From Blasia pusilla (Eukaryota; Marchantiophyta; Marchantiopsida; Blasiales): DNA of 64,000 nt. Positions 1-10,384 of this stretch are shown one piece after another. A model generated the notes under the pieces. That model saw only the letters and a program-made list of their open reading frames with translations, was not told where the DNA came from and did no database searches. How positions within the stretch are numbered: the stretch's first letter is position 1; every line of letters starts with the position of its first letter. The stretch lies in NCBI GenBank assembly GCA_050084515.1, contig CM114271.1:16740001-16804000 (forward strand), written 5' to 3'. Made by a program: the position numbers and the translations under genes.

Positions 1-1108
1 CCCCATCTCTTGCAATCCATGTCCGTGGACATATCCAAACTTGTCCCTCCATGTCCATCTTAGGGACGGATTTGTTCTTTTTTGTGCAACCATGAAGATG
101 AGCTCCCATCATAAGTAGCTAAGTCTGTGATGCCCACGCCATTAGACACATGGTAAGTTGAGTCATGATTGTGGGTCCAAGGAGGAAAGACCTTGATGTG
201 ATCCACCAAAGTCAAAACCTAGAGTAGCTAGTCACGAGACTAAAAAGGGTGACAGAACAAGTCGTGAGAGTAACATCAGGCGAGGTGTGGACGTGTTTTG
301 TGATTGTCCTTAGGTGAGAAAAGGGTGTAACTACTTGCGAGGATAAAATCAATGCAAGCAAGGTTTGAGACCTTGGAGCCAAGCACCAAATCAAGGGCGA
401 AAAGAAAGGAACATATGAGTAGTCAAGATGGTCGAGACGCCATGCTACTAGTCATGAAACGCAAAGGACAGCAAGACAACCATGAGACGAGGGGAAGTTA
501 AGATGGGCCGTGAGACACATGAAACGCGGGTCCAACCTCCAAGATGCATTTGGAGAACCAAGAGTTGCATAATGTGCAAGAAGCCTTCGCCAAGCCATCT
601 TGATGGATAACTAGTCTATTATCAGTCTACGGATCACAAACCACATTTGGGTTGAGGATCAAAATCAACTGAGGTCTGAGGGGAACAATAGAGAAGGTGA
701 AGTTTCCCGGAGAACCCCAAGAGTACCCAAGGGATGGAAAGGGGGCACTCTCATTCCCTGCCTACACAAGTCCTTGAACTAGGAAGTAACCTTGTGTACT
801 CTAGATTGTTGGTGACCGATTAGGCTAGATGAAGTAGAAGTCGGACTCTACGATGACTCCAAATGAGCATCATTCAATGTATATCCCTCTAGGCATTTCC
901 ATGGGTGATCTGTATACGCAAGTAACATCTTCCTTATAGATCACCAACAACTTGTCCACAAGGTACTAACTCTCTATCAACTATACACATGGTCCTCTTA
1001 CAAGATCAGCTACTATCGAACAACCAACTAACCCTCAAACCCTATGGCCCCAAATAGATCCACACAAAGGACGAGAGGGTTAACCTCTAGGTGACTAGAG
1101 AAGTGGAG
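1..1108. other. gene-free, repeat-like DNA
   Basis: No reading frame longer than about 60 codons and no recognisable domain on either strand. The sequence has the look of old transposon-derived DNA, but I could not assign it to a family. Nothing specific can be supported here. Confidence 0.5.
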
Positions 1109-1248
1109 GATAGTATCAAGGCCTTAGTGGGGTATTTTACTTCTCTATTTTGAGAGGTCATACGTGACCTGCATCCTCCTAAGTGCAGGTCACGTATGAC
1201 CTCTCAAAATAGAGAAGTACAATACCCCACTAAGGCCTTGATACTATC
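1109..1248. repeat. long near-perfect inverted repeat (foldback)
   Basis: The arms at 1109-1173 and 1184-1248 are reverse complements over 65 bp with a single mismatch that I can see (TTTTAC on the left against TTGTAC on the right). They are separated by a 10-nt loop, tcctcctaag. RNA across it would form one long hairpin. It could be a young foldback/MITE-like element, a small-RNA precursor locus, or a local palindromic duplication. No terminal duplication or coding capacity is visible. Confidence 0.9.
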
Positions 1249-2790
1249 TCGCCCTATGTCTCATATTTCATGACACATTACATAAGGAAAGAAACGACTA
1301 GTTTATACACTAATACTCGGTATGAGGTCTCGAAAACTTACAAAAAGGCTCTAGAACCCATGGAAAGAAGTCATCTCCTTACCACTCCTATAGTTTTTTC
1401 AACTAGTTTTCGCCCCTCATGAAAGAAGATTAAAATGATTTTTAAGGAAAAATTATAGGAAAGTGTACCGTGCTCTTGATATCCATAGTCTAATAAGATT
1501 TACTATGCATGATTTTAAATGATACTAGTAAGGGACTGTGAGATGCATCGATCCTTTATTAATAACTAATGTTTAAACATAACTCTCCTTACCAATTTTT
1601 ATACGACCCCCTTAGAATGACCAAAAGTATTTCTGAAAGACACCTGTCAAAAGCAACAGCGACAGAAAATCGCATCCTCCAATTAGTATATAGTTGTTAG
1701 GAGGTGCTACAAAAAACTACATCCTCCAATAAGTATCTCATGCCTATTTGTCCTCGGGTTTGCTAACCCGAGGTCGAGTTAGTTTACCCTAGCTTCTCCT
1801 TGGAATTATGCTTGAAAGAAAAAGAAAATCTTTGTGTTCCCCATTCTATTGAGCATGAAGCTATAGCACAGTGGACACATCCTTCCATGTGGAACAGCTG
1901 GTTGTGGGTTTGAATCCAGCTGCGCGCACTACATTTTGTCCTTGTGTTGCTCCCCATTTTACCAAAACTCTTACCCTCCTTGACCTAACCCGAGGATGAA
2001 TAAGCGCAAGGAATTAATCTACATTATTATGGGAGAATGCCCTTATATGGGGTGCCTTCCCTCCTTGTGACATCTATCTTTTCCGACTTCTAATTGATTG
2101 ACAAGTGTTGTTCTCCCCACTAATCTCTTTTGAGACCTGAGCCTCTGTCTTCTCGAACTAATCTTCATTCACCCGTGGAGAGCACGGGCACCAGATAATT
2201 AGGAAATGGGGTTGAGGAGATTCAAAATAAGAGTCCCAAATCCATTAGGTAGTCACATTAAAAATCAATAAAAGCAGTTGTGAAACATACGTGTTACCTC
2301 TAGTAAACAATTAACCTTTTGAACGACTTGAGGCGTCCTATTGGACGCTTAGGCTTAGATCCATTTCCATGATTAAATACCTTGAACCCTACCTGCTTTC
2401 CGTCAGGTCCAGGATGTCAGTACGTACATTAGATCCACCGCCGGACGGACAGATCCAAGACCGGATGGGATTGGATTTACAAGGCGGGCTCAAGGGGAAT
2501 CAAAGGGAGCCATACGGCAGCCCCTGTTAAATTCTATTCCCGTCGTCTTCTTGTACGGGGCGCTGGTCCCACAGCAACGGTCGGGTATGATCCCAACCCC
2601 GTCACTGTTTTTACGGATCCACGTCAAACCAAGCCCCGGGAAACCGTAAAGCCATTCGTCGGCCGACAGTTTCGCTTTGAAGCGCCCTCTTCCGAGAGTC
2701 CGACAGAACCTCCCGTGAGGTGAGAGAGAGAGTGGGTGCTTCCGATGTCAACTGTAATTATCCGTCTGGTGTTTGAAGCAAGAGACATGG
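1249..2790. other. gene-free stretch upstream of the tandem repeats
   Basis: No supported gene apart from the tRNA-like patch at 1857-1930. From about 2400 the sequence becomes more GC- and CpG-rich, as the neighbouring PEX11 flank is. Confidence 0.5.
1857..1930 (+). repeat. tRNA-like pol III boxes, possible SINE head
   Basis: TAGCACAGTGG at 1864-1874 matches the pol III A-box pattern TRGYNNARNNG. GGTTTGAATCC at 1907-1917 matches the B box with one change. The 43-nt spacing is that of a tRNA. The 5' and 3' acceptor arms do not pair and the anticodon stem-loop is irregular, so this is not a working tRNA. A tRNA-derived SINE or a decayed tRNA copy is more likely. Confidence 0.4.
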
Positions 2791-2794
2791 AGTC

Positions 2795-3310
2795 GGATTC
2801 ATGAGCGGAGTTCGATGCTTTGCGAAGGAGCGAGCTCAATCGGAGGGCAGTTGTTCCGTTCCTCGCTTGAGGTTTACGGGCGGGAGGAGAGTGGAAGCTG
2901 AATGTTGGAACTGAGGCCCCAGTGATGAAGATGCGAGGTGAGTTCGTTACGAGGTTTTTGGAAGAAGAGAGGTGAAATCGGACTCATGAGGCGGAATTCG
3001 ATGCTTTACGAACGAGCGCGCTCAATGGGAGGGCGGTTCTTGTGTTTCCTCGCTAGAGGTTTGCGGGCGGGAGGGGAGCAGAAGCTGGACGACCGAATCG
3101 AGGGCCCGGTGCTGAATATGTGCAGTAATTTTATCTTTGGGTCTTTGGAAAACGAGACAAGAAATGGGATTCATGAGGTGGAATTCGATGCGGTAAATTG
3201 GAGGGCAGTTATTGCGTTTCCTCGCTTGAAGTTTACGGGGAGAGGAAGGGCATGCTGGACGGCGGAATCGAGGCCCCAGTGCCCAGCGATGAAGATGTGA
3301 GATAATTTCA
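2795..3310. repeat. three diverged ~186-bp tandem repeats
   Basis: The words GGA(T/C)TCATGAG, a GAATTCGATGC-like core, GAGGGC(A/G)GTT, TTTCCTCGCT and a GAGGCCC-like block recur in the same order in units that start at about 2795, 2980 and 3167, spacings of 185 and 187 bp. Units differ by many substitutions, so this is an old triplication. It lies beyond the 3' end of the minus-strand PEX11 gene. Open frames cross it on both strands but look like no known protein. Confidence 0.75.
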
Positions 3311-3688
3311 TCATGAGATCTCAGCTTTGAAGTTGCTTTGGCAATCATGCGGGTTCACACATGGCAACAATCATCTTGAAAAAACATCTCGCAAAGCGAG
3401 TAAGAGACGGTGGGGGAGTGTTCTCCAAAACTCAAGGAAGCTAGCCATCTTTGAATGTGCGCGGACGGCACGTGTTTGATGAAGATGTCGGTACGCGAGC
3501 GAGCACTGGCAATACTTTACATTCTTCAAGGCACATGTCTGTAGATGGCCGCACGCGAGCACTGGGAAACACTCGTGAAAAAACTGTACATTCTGCCACC
3601 GCTGTTGAATTCCTGTATGAACTGCGCGAAGGATCTGCAGAGCAACTGACGCACGGGTTCGATGGCAAGAAAGAAAACTGATAGCTAT

Positions 3689-4447
3689 CTACACAAGTTC
3701 CCTGGGCCAATTGCGGTACCAACCAGCCCAAGCTGAAGTGAGCCCGGAGATGCCGAGAGTGATGGCATGGCTGACGAATGGATTCGGGTTGAGATCACCC
3801 AGGTCTATCATGAAATCTGACACATTGGCTGCAATCGCAAGCACACGCATAACCCTTTGAAATCGTATTGCGGCGATGGCAGCCCTCTTCTGCTTTATCT
3901 GGTCGGCCGTGATGGAGTTCCCGGAAGACTCGGATTGGAGCTTACTACTCTTGACGAGCGCTTCCAGCTCTTTCGAGTGCCTCTTCTCAGCGGCCCTCTC
4001 CATCTTCAGCATAACGAGGTCCTGTATGATGAAGAACACATAGCCAAAAGCCTCACCGAAGGCGGAGATGTAGCAGCTCTTGGCTGCAAGCTGGCTGTCA
4101 AGAAGTCCCACCCTAGACATCCAGGTGAAGTGATCGAAGAAAAAATAGACCATCTCTCCGCTGTTGCTGAGAATTCCCAAGAGTTGCCACTTCCAGTTGG
4201 GGTACCGCGTGGTGCGGACCGCATTGAATCCAGTCAAGAATCGCCCTGTGCGGAAACACTTCCTGCTCAGCCCGCACGACACCTCCCAGTTCTTGGCTCG
4301 CGCAGCGAGAGCAGTTTCCCCTTTCTGTTGGAGGTACCAGTGCGCGATTTTTGAAGTGTACTGAAAGGTCTTCACCAGTTTGTCAATGCCATCTCGTTTG
4401 GCAAGAAACACCACCAACCGGTCCAGAGAGTCGTTCTTCCGTGCCAT
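3689..4447 (-). CDS. PEX11: peroxisomal membrane protein PEX11
   Basis: A 252-residue intronless frame that starts with ATG at 4447 and ends with TAG. It matches the plant PEX11 family over its full length, and the size equals the usual 230-250 residues. PEX11 proteins sit in the peroxisomal membrane and drive its elongation and proliferation. Family features visible: an N-terminal amphipathic stretch (residues 8-45, LVVFLAKRDGIDKLVKTF), the conserved WKWQLLGILSNSGEMVYFFFDH block (85-106), a hydrophobic segment around 130-147, a charged loop (148-190), and a C-terminal membrane segment ending AGWYRNWPRELV (225-252). Its neighbours are transposon-free on the 5' side, where CT tracts (GA on the coding strand) suggest a GA-rich leader. 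The assignment to PEX11 is firm; the A/B versus C/D/E subgroup is not decided here. Confidence 0.92.
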   Translation of the reverse strand: MARKNDSLDRLVVFLAKRDGIDKLVKTFQYTSKIAHWYLQQKGETALAARAKNWEVSCGLSRKCFRTGRFLTGFNAVRTTRYPNWKWQLLGILSNSGEMVYFFFDHFTWMSRVGLLDSQLAAKSCYISAFGEAFGYVFFIIQDLVMLKMERAAEKRHSKELEALVKSSKLQSESSGNSITADQIKQKRAAIAAIRFQRVMRVLAIAANVSDFMIDLGDLNPNPFVSHAITLGISGLTSAWAGWYRNWPRELV

Positions 4448-5470
4448 CCTTCCCTCTCCTCAAAAAAGCACGTGTTTCTCTCAGCTACAGGAGAACAACA
4501 GTCCCATCCCAAACATGAACCCTGCCTAACTCACACAGCCATTGCAGTAGAAATTCTTCCTATCTCCTGTCTGGCGATTCCAGGAGGATTTTGTCAGAGA
4601 AGTCCTAACTTCGGGCGAAAGAGGGCCCTACTCCGATTCACTTGAAACTCCAAGACTGGCATTTTGTACCCGAATGCGCAGATCTGGATGGAGTCCAGCA
4701 ATTCAGCTCAGAGTTGATGTCCTCTGCGAATCGAGACTGCGCAAGGCAGTTCGTTGTGTGACCATAGGGAGTAAAGGCAGCGAGTGGTAATTATGGCACA
4801 CACGAGGGCGGTGTGACGTTTCGGGACGTGGTGTGTGAGCGGGAATGACTTCAGCAAGCACGCAAATCGTTTGACAGGAGAGGGCTCGAGCAGTCCTGGT
4901 GTGGATGGATGGCTGGATGCTGGATATGGATCCAATTCCTCTGCAGGAATCCCCACGGGAACGTTGTCAACCCGCTTTGTTGGGACATCCTCTGCATGAT
5001 ACTCCCGCTGCCAGATCTCTCTCTCTCTCTCTCTCTCTGCTAGCACCGTCGAACCAGGGCGTGCGTTCTATGGTCGCAAGGCTATGGCAGGCACTGCTTA
5101 CCGTCTCTCTCTCTCTCTCTCTCCTACTTCGGTAGTGCAGTTCAAGATGCGAGGTGCGCAGTTGCGCAAGGCTACGACGGGCAGTACAGTCTCTCCCGGC
5201 TGCGTGTGGAGCGACTAGAAAATCAAATCAAACCAAATCCTCTCTCTCTCTCTCTCTTCCTCGTTTGTAGAGGCCAATGTCGTGGTCTCTCTGTCCTGCA
5301 ATTTATGTCGTTCAATCTCTGTCTGAAGCGCTATTCTCGAGAGAGCATCTCTCTCTCCCCCTCCAGTGCCGAAACTATGTCGTACAATCTCTCTCTCTGA
5401 AGCAGAAGAAGACGACTCTCTCTCTCTCTCTCTCTCTCCAGATCCTCCGAGAAACTACCGAATAAACATA
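4448..5470 (-). promoter_or_regulatory. GA-rich 5' flank or leader of PEX11
   Basis: On the coding strand of PEX11 this flank carries several GA tracts (CT on the plus strand at about 5015-5038, 5103-5124, 5239-5260 and 5418-5440). Short local duplications lie between them: GCAAGGCTAYGRCRGGCA near 5078 and 5166, and ATGTCGT(T/A)CAATCTCT near 5305 and 5376. GA-rich leaders are common in plants, and the DUF2358 gene here has one too. The transcript start and any 5' intron cannot be placed by eye. Confidence 0.5.
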
Positions 5471-5486
5471 GGAAGTGGGAAAATCA

Positions 5487-5732
5487 TCATAAACCAATAG
5501 ATACAGCTGACACAATTCCGCACGCCGCAACGATAATAACCACGCTCACGAGACCCGACTCTCTCGCTCCTGAGAGAAACGCTTCCACGACTACAGCTCC
5601 CTCACTGCGACGAATCCCGGACCCATTGAAATTAAGCTCCCCGACAGACGCCTTGAAATCCTGAGACGTCAAGGCCGAGCTCCCGGTCCTCCTCCGCACC
5701 AAAGAGATCGAGAGGACGCCCGCGAGCCACAC
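5487..5732 (-). CDS. possible small tail-anchored protein or upstream ORF
   Basis: An 81-codon ATG-to-stop frame upstream of PEX11 on the same strand, preceded by a GA-rich tract (5830-6000). Its last ~22 residues, about SVVIIVAACGIVSAVSIGL, are strongly hydrophobic and end right at the stop, which is the layout of a tail anchor. I recognise no family. It may instead be an upstream ORF in the PEX11 leader, a terminal exon of an unseen gene, or chance. Low confidence. Confidence 0.25.
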   Translation of the reverse strand: MWLAGVLSISLVRRRTGSSALTSQDFKASVGELNFNGSGIRRSEGAVVVEAFLSGARESGLVSVVIIVAACGIVSAVSIGL

Positions 5733-5739
5733 ACTCCGT

Positions 5740-6240
5740 GCACGGCTCTCCCATATCCTCTGCTTCCGGATATGGACAATTTGCGTCGAATCACGGGGAG
5801 GACAGAGGGCAGGCAGAGACGACTATTCCTGCACTCCATCGCCATTCCCACCACAGCCTCCTCTCCTCCACCTCTCGCCTCTCTCTCTATCCGTCTCTCC
5901 GGAATCCCCACAGGAGCATCTAAAGTGCCTCTTGTCAGCCACTCCCCACTCTCTCTCTCTCGGTCGCTCGCTCATTTCGCTCCGTCGCTCACTGCCGTCC
6001 CCCATCTCGCGCGACTTTCCGTCTCCGTCCTCCCGTGCCACTCCCCTGCGTTTCCCGTGTGCATGGATACATCCCCTGTGCGGACGGATGCCGACGTTCA
6101 TGCACCGGACGTGCGCTCTTTTCCGTTCCTTCGTTCCCTCGGTCGGTGCATCCACTTGCAGATGGGCCGTTCATATCCACAATACAATCTCTACAAATTT
6201 CCACATCTTTTTTTAGGTGTATTATTTTTTGGACAGATGT
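5740..6240. other. GC-rich, CT-biased flank without a supported gene
   Basis: Several overlapping frames are open on both strands because the sequence is CT/GA-biased. None has domain content. It is most simply a promoter or leader region for a minus-strand transcript. Confidence 0.4.
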
Positions 6241-7829
6241 GAGGCTTATTTTAAAATTTAAAATTTCAATTTCAGTGTGCGGCCCTTTCAGAAGGGTGGG
6301 AGAGAAAATAATTAGTAAAAATGTGTGGAAGATGCATGGATAGCTTAGATGGAAAGGAAAAAAAAAAAGGGGAATATACTTAGGGGGCTTGAATATTTCA
6401 AGATATCTAATTTTTTGTTTTCTACAATTTATAAGCATGCATCGCACAAGCACTCCCTTCTAGTCTGCTCATATTTTATGCCAAAATTCCGCTCTATTAT
6501 GTAGATATACCCAAGAGAGGAACCGACAAAAAATGCAACACCAAATGAGCACCAGCAAAAACGAAATGAGCCGTAGCCTTAAACGAGACGAGTGATTACA
6601 CAACTATAAATCAGCCGAATTGACAAGTCCATAGAGCCGTAATCTACTCACAATTTCACACAAATTTGCTAATGTAGAACTCGCAAAGTAGAGTTTTGCA
6701 CTCGCAATTCGCAAGTCATCGACGAATTGAGAGAGTCTTTTTTCTTACATTCGTAGAACACTCACATAATAGATTAAAATTACTGGATTCGTAGTTGCAA
6801 ATTTTTCGAGCCCAAAACTCTACTTTGGGAGTGAGTCGTGAGTGACATACTGGTAAATTTACGAGAGTATTGCAAGTATAGTATGAGTACTTGGCGAGTA
6901 CTTTTTGACTTTCAGAACTCAAAATTGGTAAATTACGAGTCACAGTCGCCAAGGAATCAAAAAGCACTCGCAAATGTAACTTTTAAATTAGCTTATGGGA
7001 AAGTTCTAAGAGAAAATGATTTGACGATGAACAAGCCAACACTCAATGGAAGAAAATTGAGTCAAATAGTTGGATCACTTATTATTTTTTTATTCAAAAC
7101 TTTGATTTTGTACAACTAGCGAGTGGTGGTTGGTGCACACTTAGTGTGCCATGCAATTATCTATCTAAGCATGCACTTGTTGTATGTGCTCATGGTTCCA
7201 CCAACTCTAATCCTACATATGGACGGGTAGATGGAGAGCCTATCATGACTCGAGAAGGAATCAACCCACACGATTAACTAAGAGAATTCCTCTATCGTGT
7301 GGCAATCGGATCATTGGATGAGCTCGGTCCATCCTTTGCGAGACCTTATAACTACGCTCCAAGGCCTCTAACAATGCACAAGTTATACTCATCTCTTTAT
7401 TGATTCCGAGTTCCACATTGGCCTCAACGTCCTCTTCCTCTATTTTGTGTGATATGGAGTCTCTATTCGACTCCAATCAGCAAGCCATCCCCAAACACCA
7501 TCTACAACCACATGCTCTAGATGAATGCCATAACAAACATAATGTCATATATCATGTAGAAAAAAGTGTTAGACTATTCTAAATTATAAAGAAATATCCA
7601 AAACAACCAAAAACATGGAAGAGGGGATATACCCAAGAAGGCATGTGTGAATGTCTCAACTCCACCTTGGATGAAGGACTGTGTCCCCTTCCATGTCATG
7701 TGTCACATCATGGTTGGTTGATAGGTAGAATTCTACTCTATCGATGATGTCACTGGTCAACAGGTTGTTCATACATAACTTCATTATGAATGGTCAGATT
7801 AGATTGGTCACAACCCCGTTGCCGTGGGA
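6241..7829. other. AT-rich gene-free stretch
   Basis: No supported gene. At 6640-6980 words such as ACTCGCAA, GAGTATT and GTGAGT recur, a vocabulary also seen at 29560-29900 and 31220-31500. This hints at an old dispersed repeat. Confidence 0.4.
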
Positions 7830-7929
7830 TCAATGTTCTCACAACCCTCTATTTTTCTCGATTTTGATCAAGTGACCTTTTATCGAATCAATGATCCTCC
7901 GAAAACCTAAGTGCACATGTTACCCTTTT

Positions 7930-8170
7930 ACCTATTTGGGGGAGGAGATATTTGGCTCTTCCCAAAAGTATCGGAAGTTGGGGTATGACTCTCACTAGCC
8001 AATTTTCTCATGTTTAGACTAGGGAGCGCTCTTTCTTTTAGGGTTTGGTAGGAGCTAGAGTGATGGAACTCTTTGGAGGGATGAGTATGGGATAAGGTGT
8101 AGTGTTGTAAGCCAACATACATGTGTGTCAATATTTGGATAAGGTGTAGTGTTGCAAGCCAACATACAGA
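7930..8170 (+). repeat. decayed LTR-like segment with a 47-bp duplication
   Basis: The stretch TTTGGCTCTTCCCAAAAG followed by TTCTCATGTTTRGACTAGG resembles, in the same order, the promoter part of the el1 repeat B read on its coding strand (16325 down to 16200). This suggests an old LTR on the plus strand. Inside it GGATAAGGTGTAGTGTTG and the following GCCAACATAC occur twice (8090-8120 and 8137-8167, period 47). A matching reverse transcriptase relic lies 540 bp downstream. Confidence 0.45.
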
Positions 8171-8705
8171 GCGGCAATCTTGGGTAGTAACTAATGATTG
8201 AAGCGACAAACTTAGGTAGTAACCATTCTATCATGTTCAATGGTTAGCACATGTGTATAGAGACAATGGGGGCATTGGTTGGGAGGGCAAGACAAAGATC
8301 CGATATATAGGCACCTATGGATTTCTTGAGACATCGTTTAAGCAAAGTGTATGAAGTGGGCAAGAACAACACGCGTTCTCTTCTCTAATATAGAGTATGA
8401 TGTTAGAGATCAAGGTGGAGTTTCTGTAGTAGAGATGACTAGGGTTGTTAAGTAGTAACCACATATAGAGTTTCTCTTTCTTTTGTGAGTGAGATCACAA
8501 TGGAGGCTTAATTGGGAGTGTATGGTAGATCTTGATTTGATCGGAAGAAATAGATGTTGGAAACGGCAGTTCCAACAAGGGCATAGGAGTTATTATGCCC
8601 TCGACATGAGGGATTTGGGTACTTTGAAGGGTCTTGGTATATAAGTAGATTTGGCCATACACAAATCTTCCATCAACCCTACAAGTATTTAAACTGTATT
8701 TTGAC

Positions 8706-8851
8706 ATGGAGGGAGCCTTAATTCAAAGTGGGACTCATGATTTATGGGAGGCAAGACTAGTGAAGGTATCCCATGCAGAATATGCATGTACCACAATCAT
8801 GATCGTGAAGAAGGATATGTATGGAAATTGGACACATAGGTGCCCATCATG
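8706..8851 (+). pseudogene. Ty3/gypsy reverse transcriptase fragment
   Basis: About 48 codons (MEGALIQSGTHDLWEARL... then KKDMYGNW) align without gaps to the start of the el1 reverse transcriptase (MERALIQSRSQDLLEAGL... KKDMYGNW). The frame ends in a stop at about 8850, where the homology fades. It is a relic of the same broad family on the plus strand. The copia element at 8974 inserted just downstream of it. Confidence 0.8.
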
Positions 8852-8973
8852 ACCCTCATAACCAAATGTGTACCAACGTAGAACATTAGAACTCTATTGG
8901 GCTGACACAAAGATGGAAGCATATTAGAGTCTCACAAGGGAGACATGAGTTGCAAAAGCAAGTGGCAAGACTT

Positions 8974-9390
8974 TGTTGGATTCTCAACATCCACTTCTTC
9001 GAGCACCATTAATCTGATCGGTCCCCTTGTACGAGGAGAAGCCTAGATTGATGGTTTTGACTTGGACGTCGGAGGAGTCATAGTAATATGACGTAGGTGG
9101 TTTCAGGAGTAGCGTTACTAGGATTATCCAACCTTATATTGCATCAGGGTGCCCCGCACCCTGATGCAAATTTTTCTATTAATAAAAATGAAGAAAAAAA
9201 GGTAAAAAATCCTAGTTTCCCGAGTGAAATATTCAAGAGCCGTAGCAATAGCGCATTCTCGTATGTCGAGTTATCTCCATGTTCAGGTTCCATTGAAGCT
9301 CTTCTATGAGCGCACGGACAGACTAGGCCACTTTGTATCTCTAAGTTTTGTAAAGATTTCAGTGATTTCGTCGCTTTCTGTTTTCTCACA
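8974..9390 (+). repeat. copia 5' LTR
   Basis: 417 bp, TG...CA ends. It contains a perfect hairpin, GCATCAGGGTGC-ccc-GCACCCTGATGC type, at 9141-9167. It lacks about 30 bp (GTTGCGGGGGTCC...) that the 3' LTR has next to that hairpin. Confidence 0.93.
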
Positions 9391-9402
9391 TGGTATTAGA
9401 GC
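9391..9402 (+). other. copia primer binding site
   Basis: TGGTATTAGAGC directly abuts the 5' LTR. It differs by one base from TGGTATCAGAGC, the complement of the plant initiator-Met tRNA 3' end, the usual copia primer. Confidence 0.9.
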
Positions 9403-9456
9403 ATTAGGTTTTCCAGTATTTTGGCGATCTAGTGTGTTTGCACAAAGTCTTGAGAG

Positions 9457-10250
9457 ATGGCTACTTCTTCGTCAGTTCGTGCTTGCCCTCCCCCGATGGG
9501 TGAAGGGAAGTTAGATGGGTCTAACTATACATTGTGGAAGTTCAAAATGAGAACTGTCCTCAAATTATTTGAGATCTGGGAGACGGCCACAGGGATCGAT
9601 TTGCATCCACAAGCTACTTTGAGTTATGCATGTTCATCTTCATCTAGGGATATCAATCCTGTTGTATTGCTGGAATGGAAACGCACAAAACGTTGATGCT
9701 CTATATGCGATTGTCACGAATATAACTGATTCTATCATAACTCTCATTCAACATACAACCACTGTTGCTGAGGCGTGGAACATTCTGAAGAATCAGTTTG
9801 AAACGAGGAATGAGACCCACATTCAAAATCTGGAGAATCAGCTTACGTCCGAGAAATTTTTCAGAAGGAGAAAGTGCAGAGCAATTTTTTAGAAGGATCA
9901 AAAATCTTCAAGATCACATGGCGTCCGTAGGAATTTCAAAGTCTAGCCAAGATTTGGCACATCGGTGCATAAGGATTTTGCCTCCAAGGTATGACAGTTT
10001 GGTCATTGCATTGAATACTCAAGTTAGACCCACGCCGCTTACTTTTGAACAATTTAGTGCAATGTTGGTAGAAGAGGAAATGCGCTTCAAAGCAAGAGAG
10101 GGAAGTGATGTAGCATTTACTGCCAACATAGAGAGAGGTAGAAATTAGGATTACACTTCAAATATCAAGAAGAAATTTCTAAGGAAAGCCTTCAATTAAT
10201 TTTATTTTGGTAAGCTAGGTCATCTTATCAAAGATTGTAGAAGAGAAGTC
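9457..10250 (+). pseudogene. copia gag, frameshifted
   Basis: ATG at 9457 opens a copia gag with the typical start LDGSNYTLWKFKMRTVLK (about residue 20 on). Downstream pieces continue in other frames (9626-9892, then 9798-10148), so at least two frameshifts are present. The zinc knuckle near 10205-10245 reads FYFGKLGHLIKDC, with the first two cysteines replaced by Phe, so the nucleic-acid-binding CCHC motif is lost. Upstream of it is an in-frame TAA. Confidence 0.85.
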
Positions 10251-10384
10251 AGGATGAGAAGAACAGATGTTTAAGACCTAAGAAGGAGTCTGGAAATTTT
10301 GTAGAACTAGGAGAACATGAAGTAGATGCTTGGGTAGCAATCGAAGATTTTTTCACATAGGTAGAACATTCCACTAAGTCAAAG

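Noticed and set aside
1857-1930. Functional tRNA gene
   Set aside because: Acceptor arms do not pair and the anticodon arm is irregular.
3022-3348. Overlapping frames in the 186-bp repeats (2938-3300 plus, 3022-3348 minus)
   Set aside because: Both strands are open only because of GC-rich composition; no protein similarity.
5772-6242. 156-codon plus-strand frame rich in Ser, Pro and Leu
   Set aside because: CT-biased sequence; no domain, no splice or start context support.
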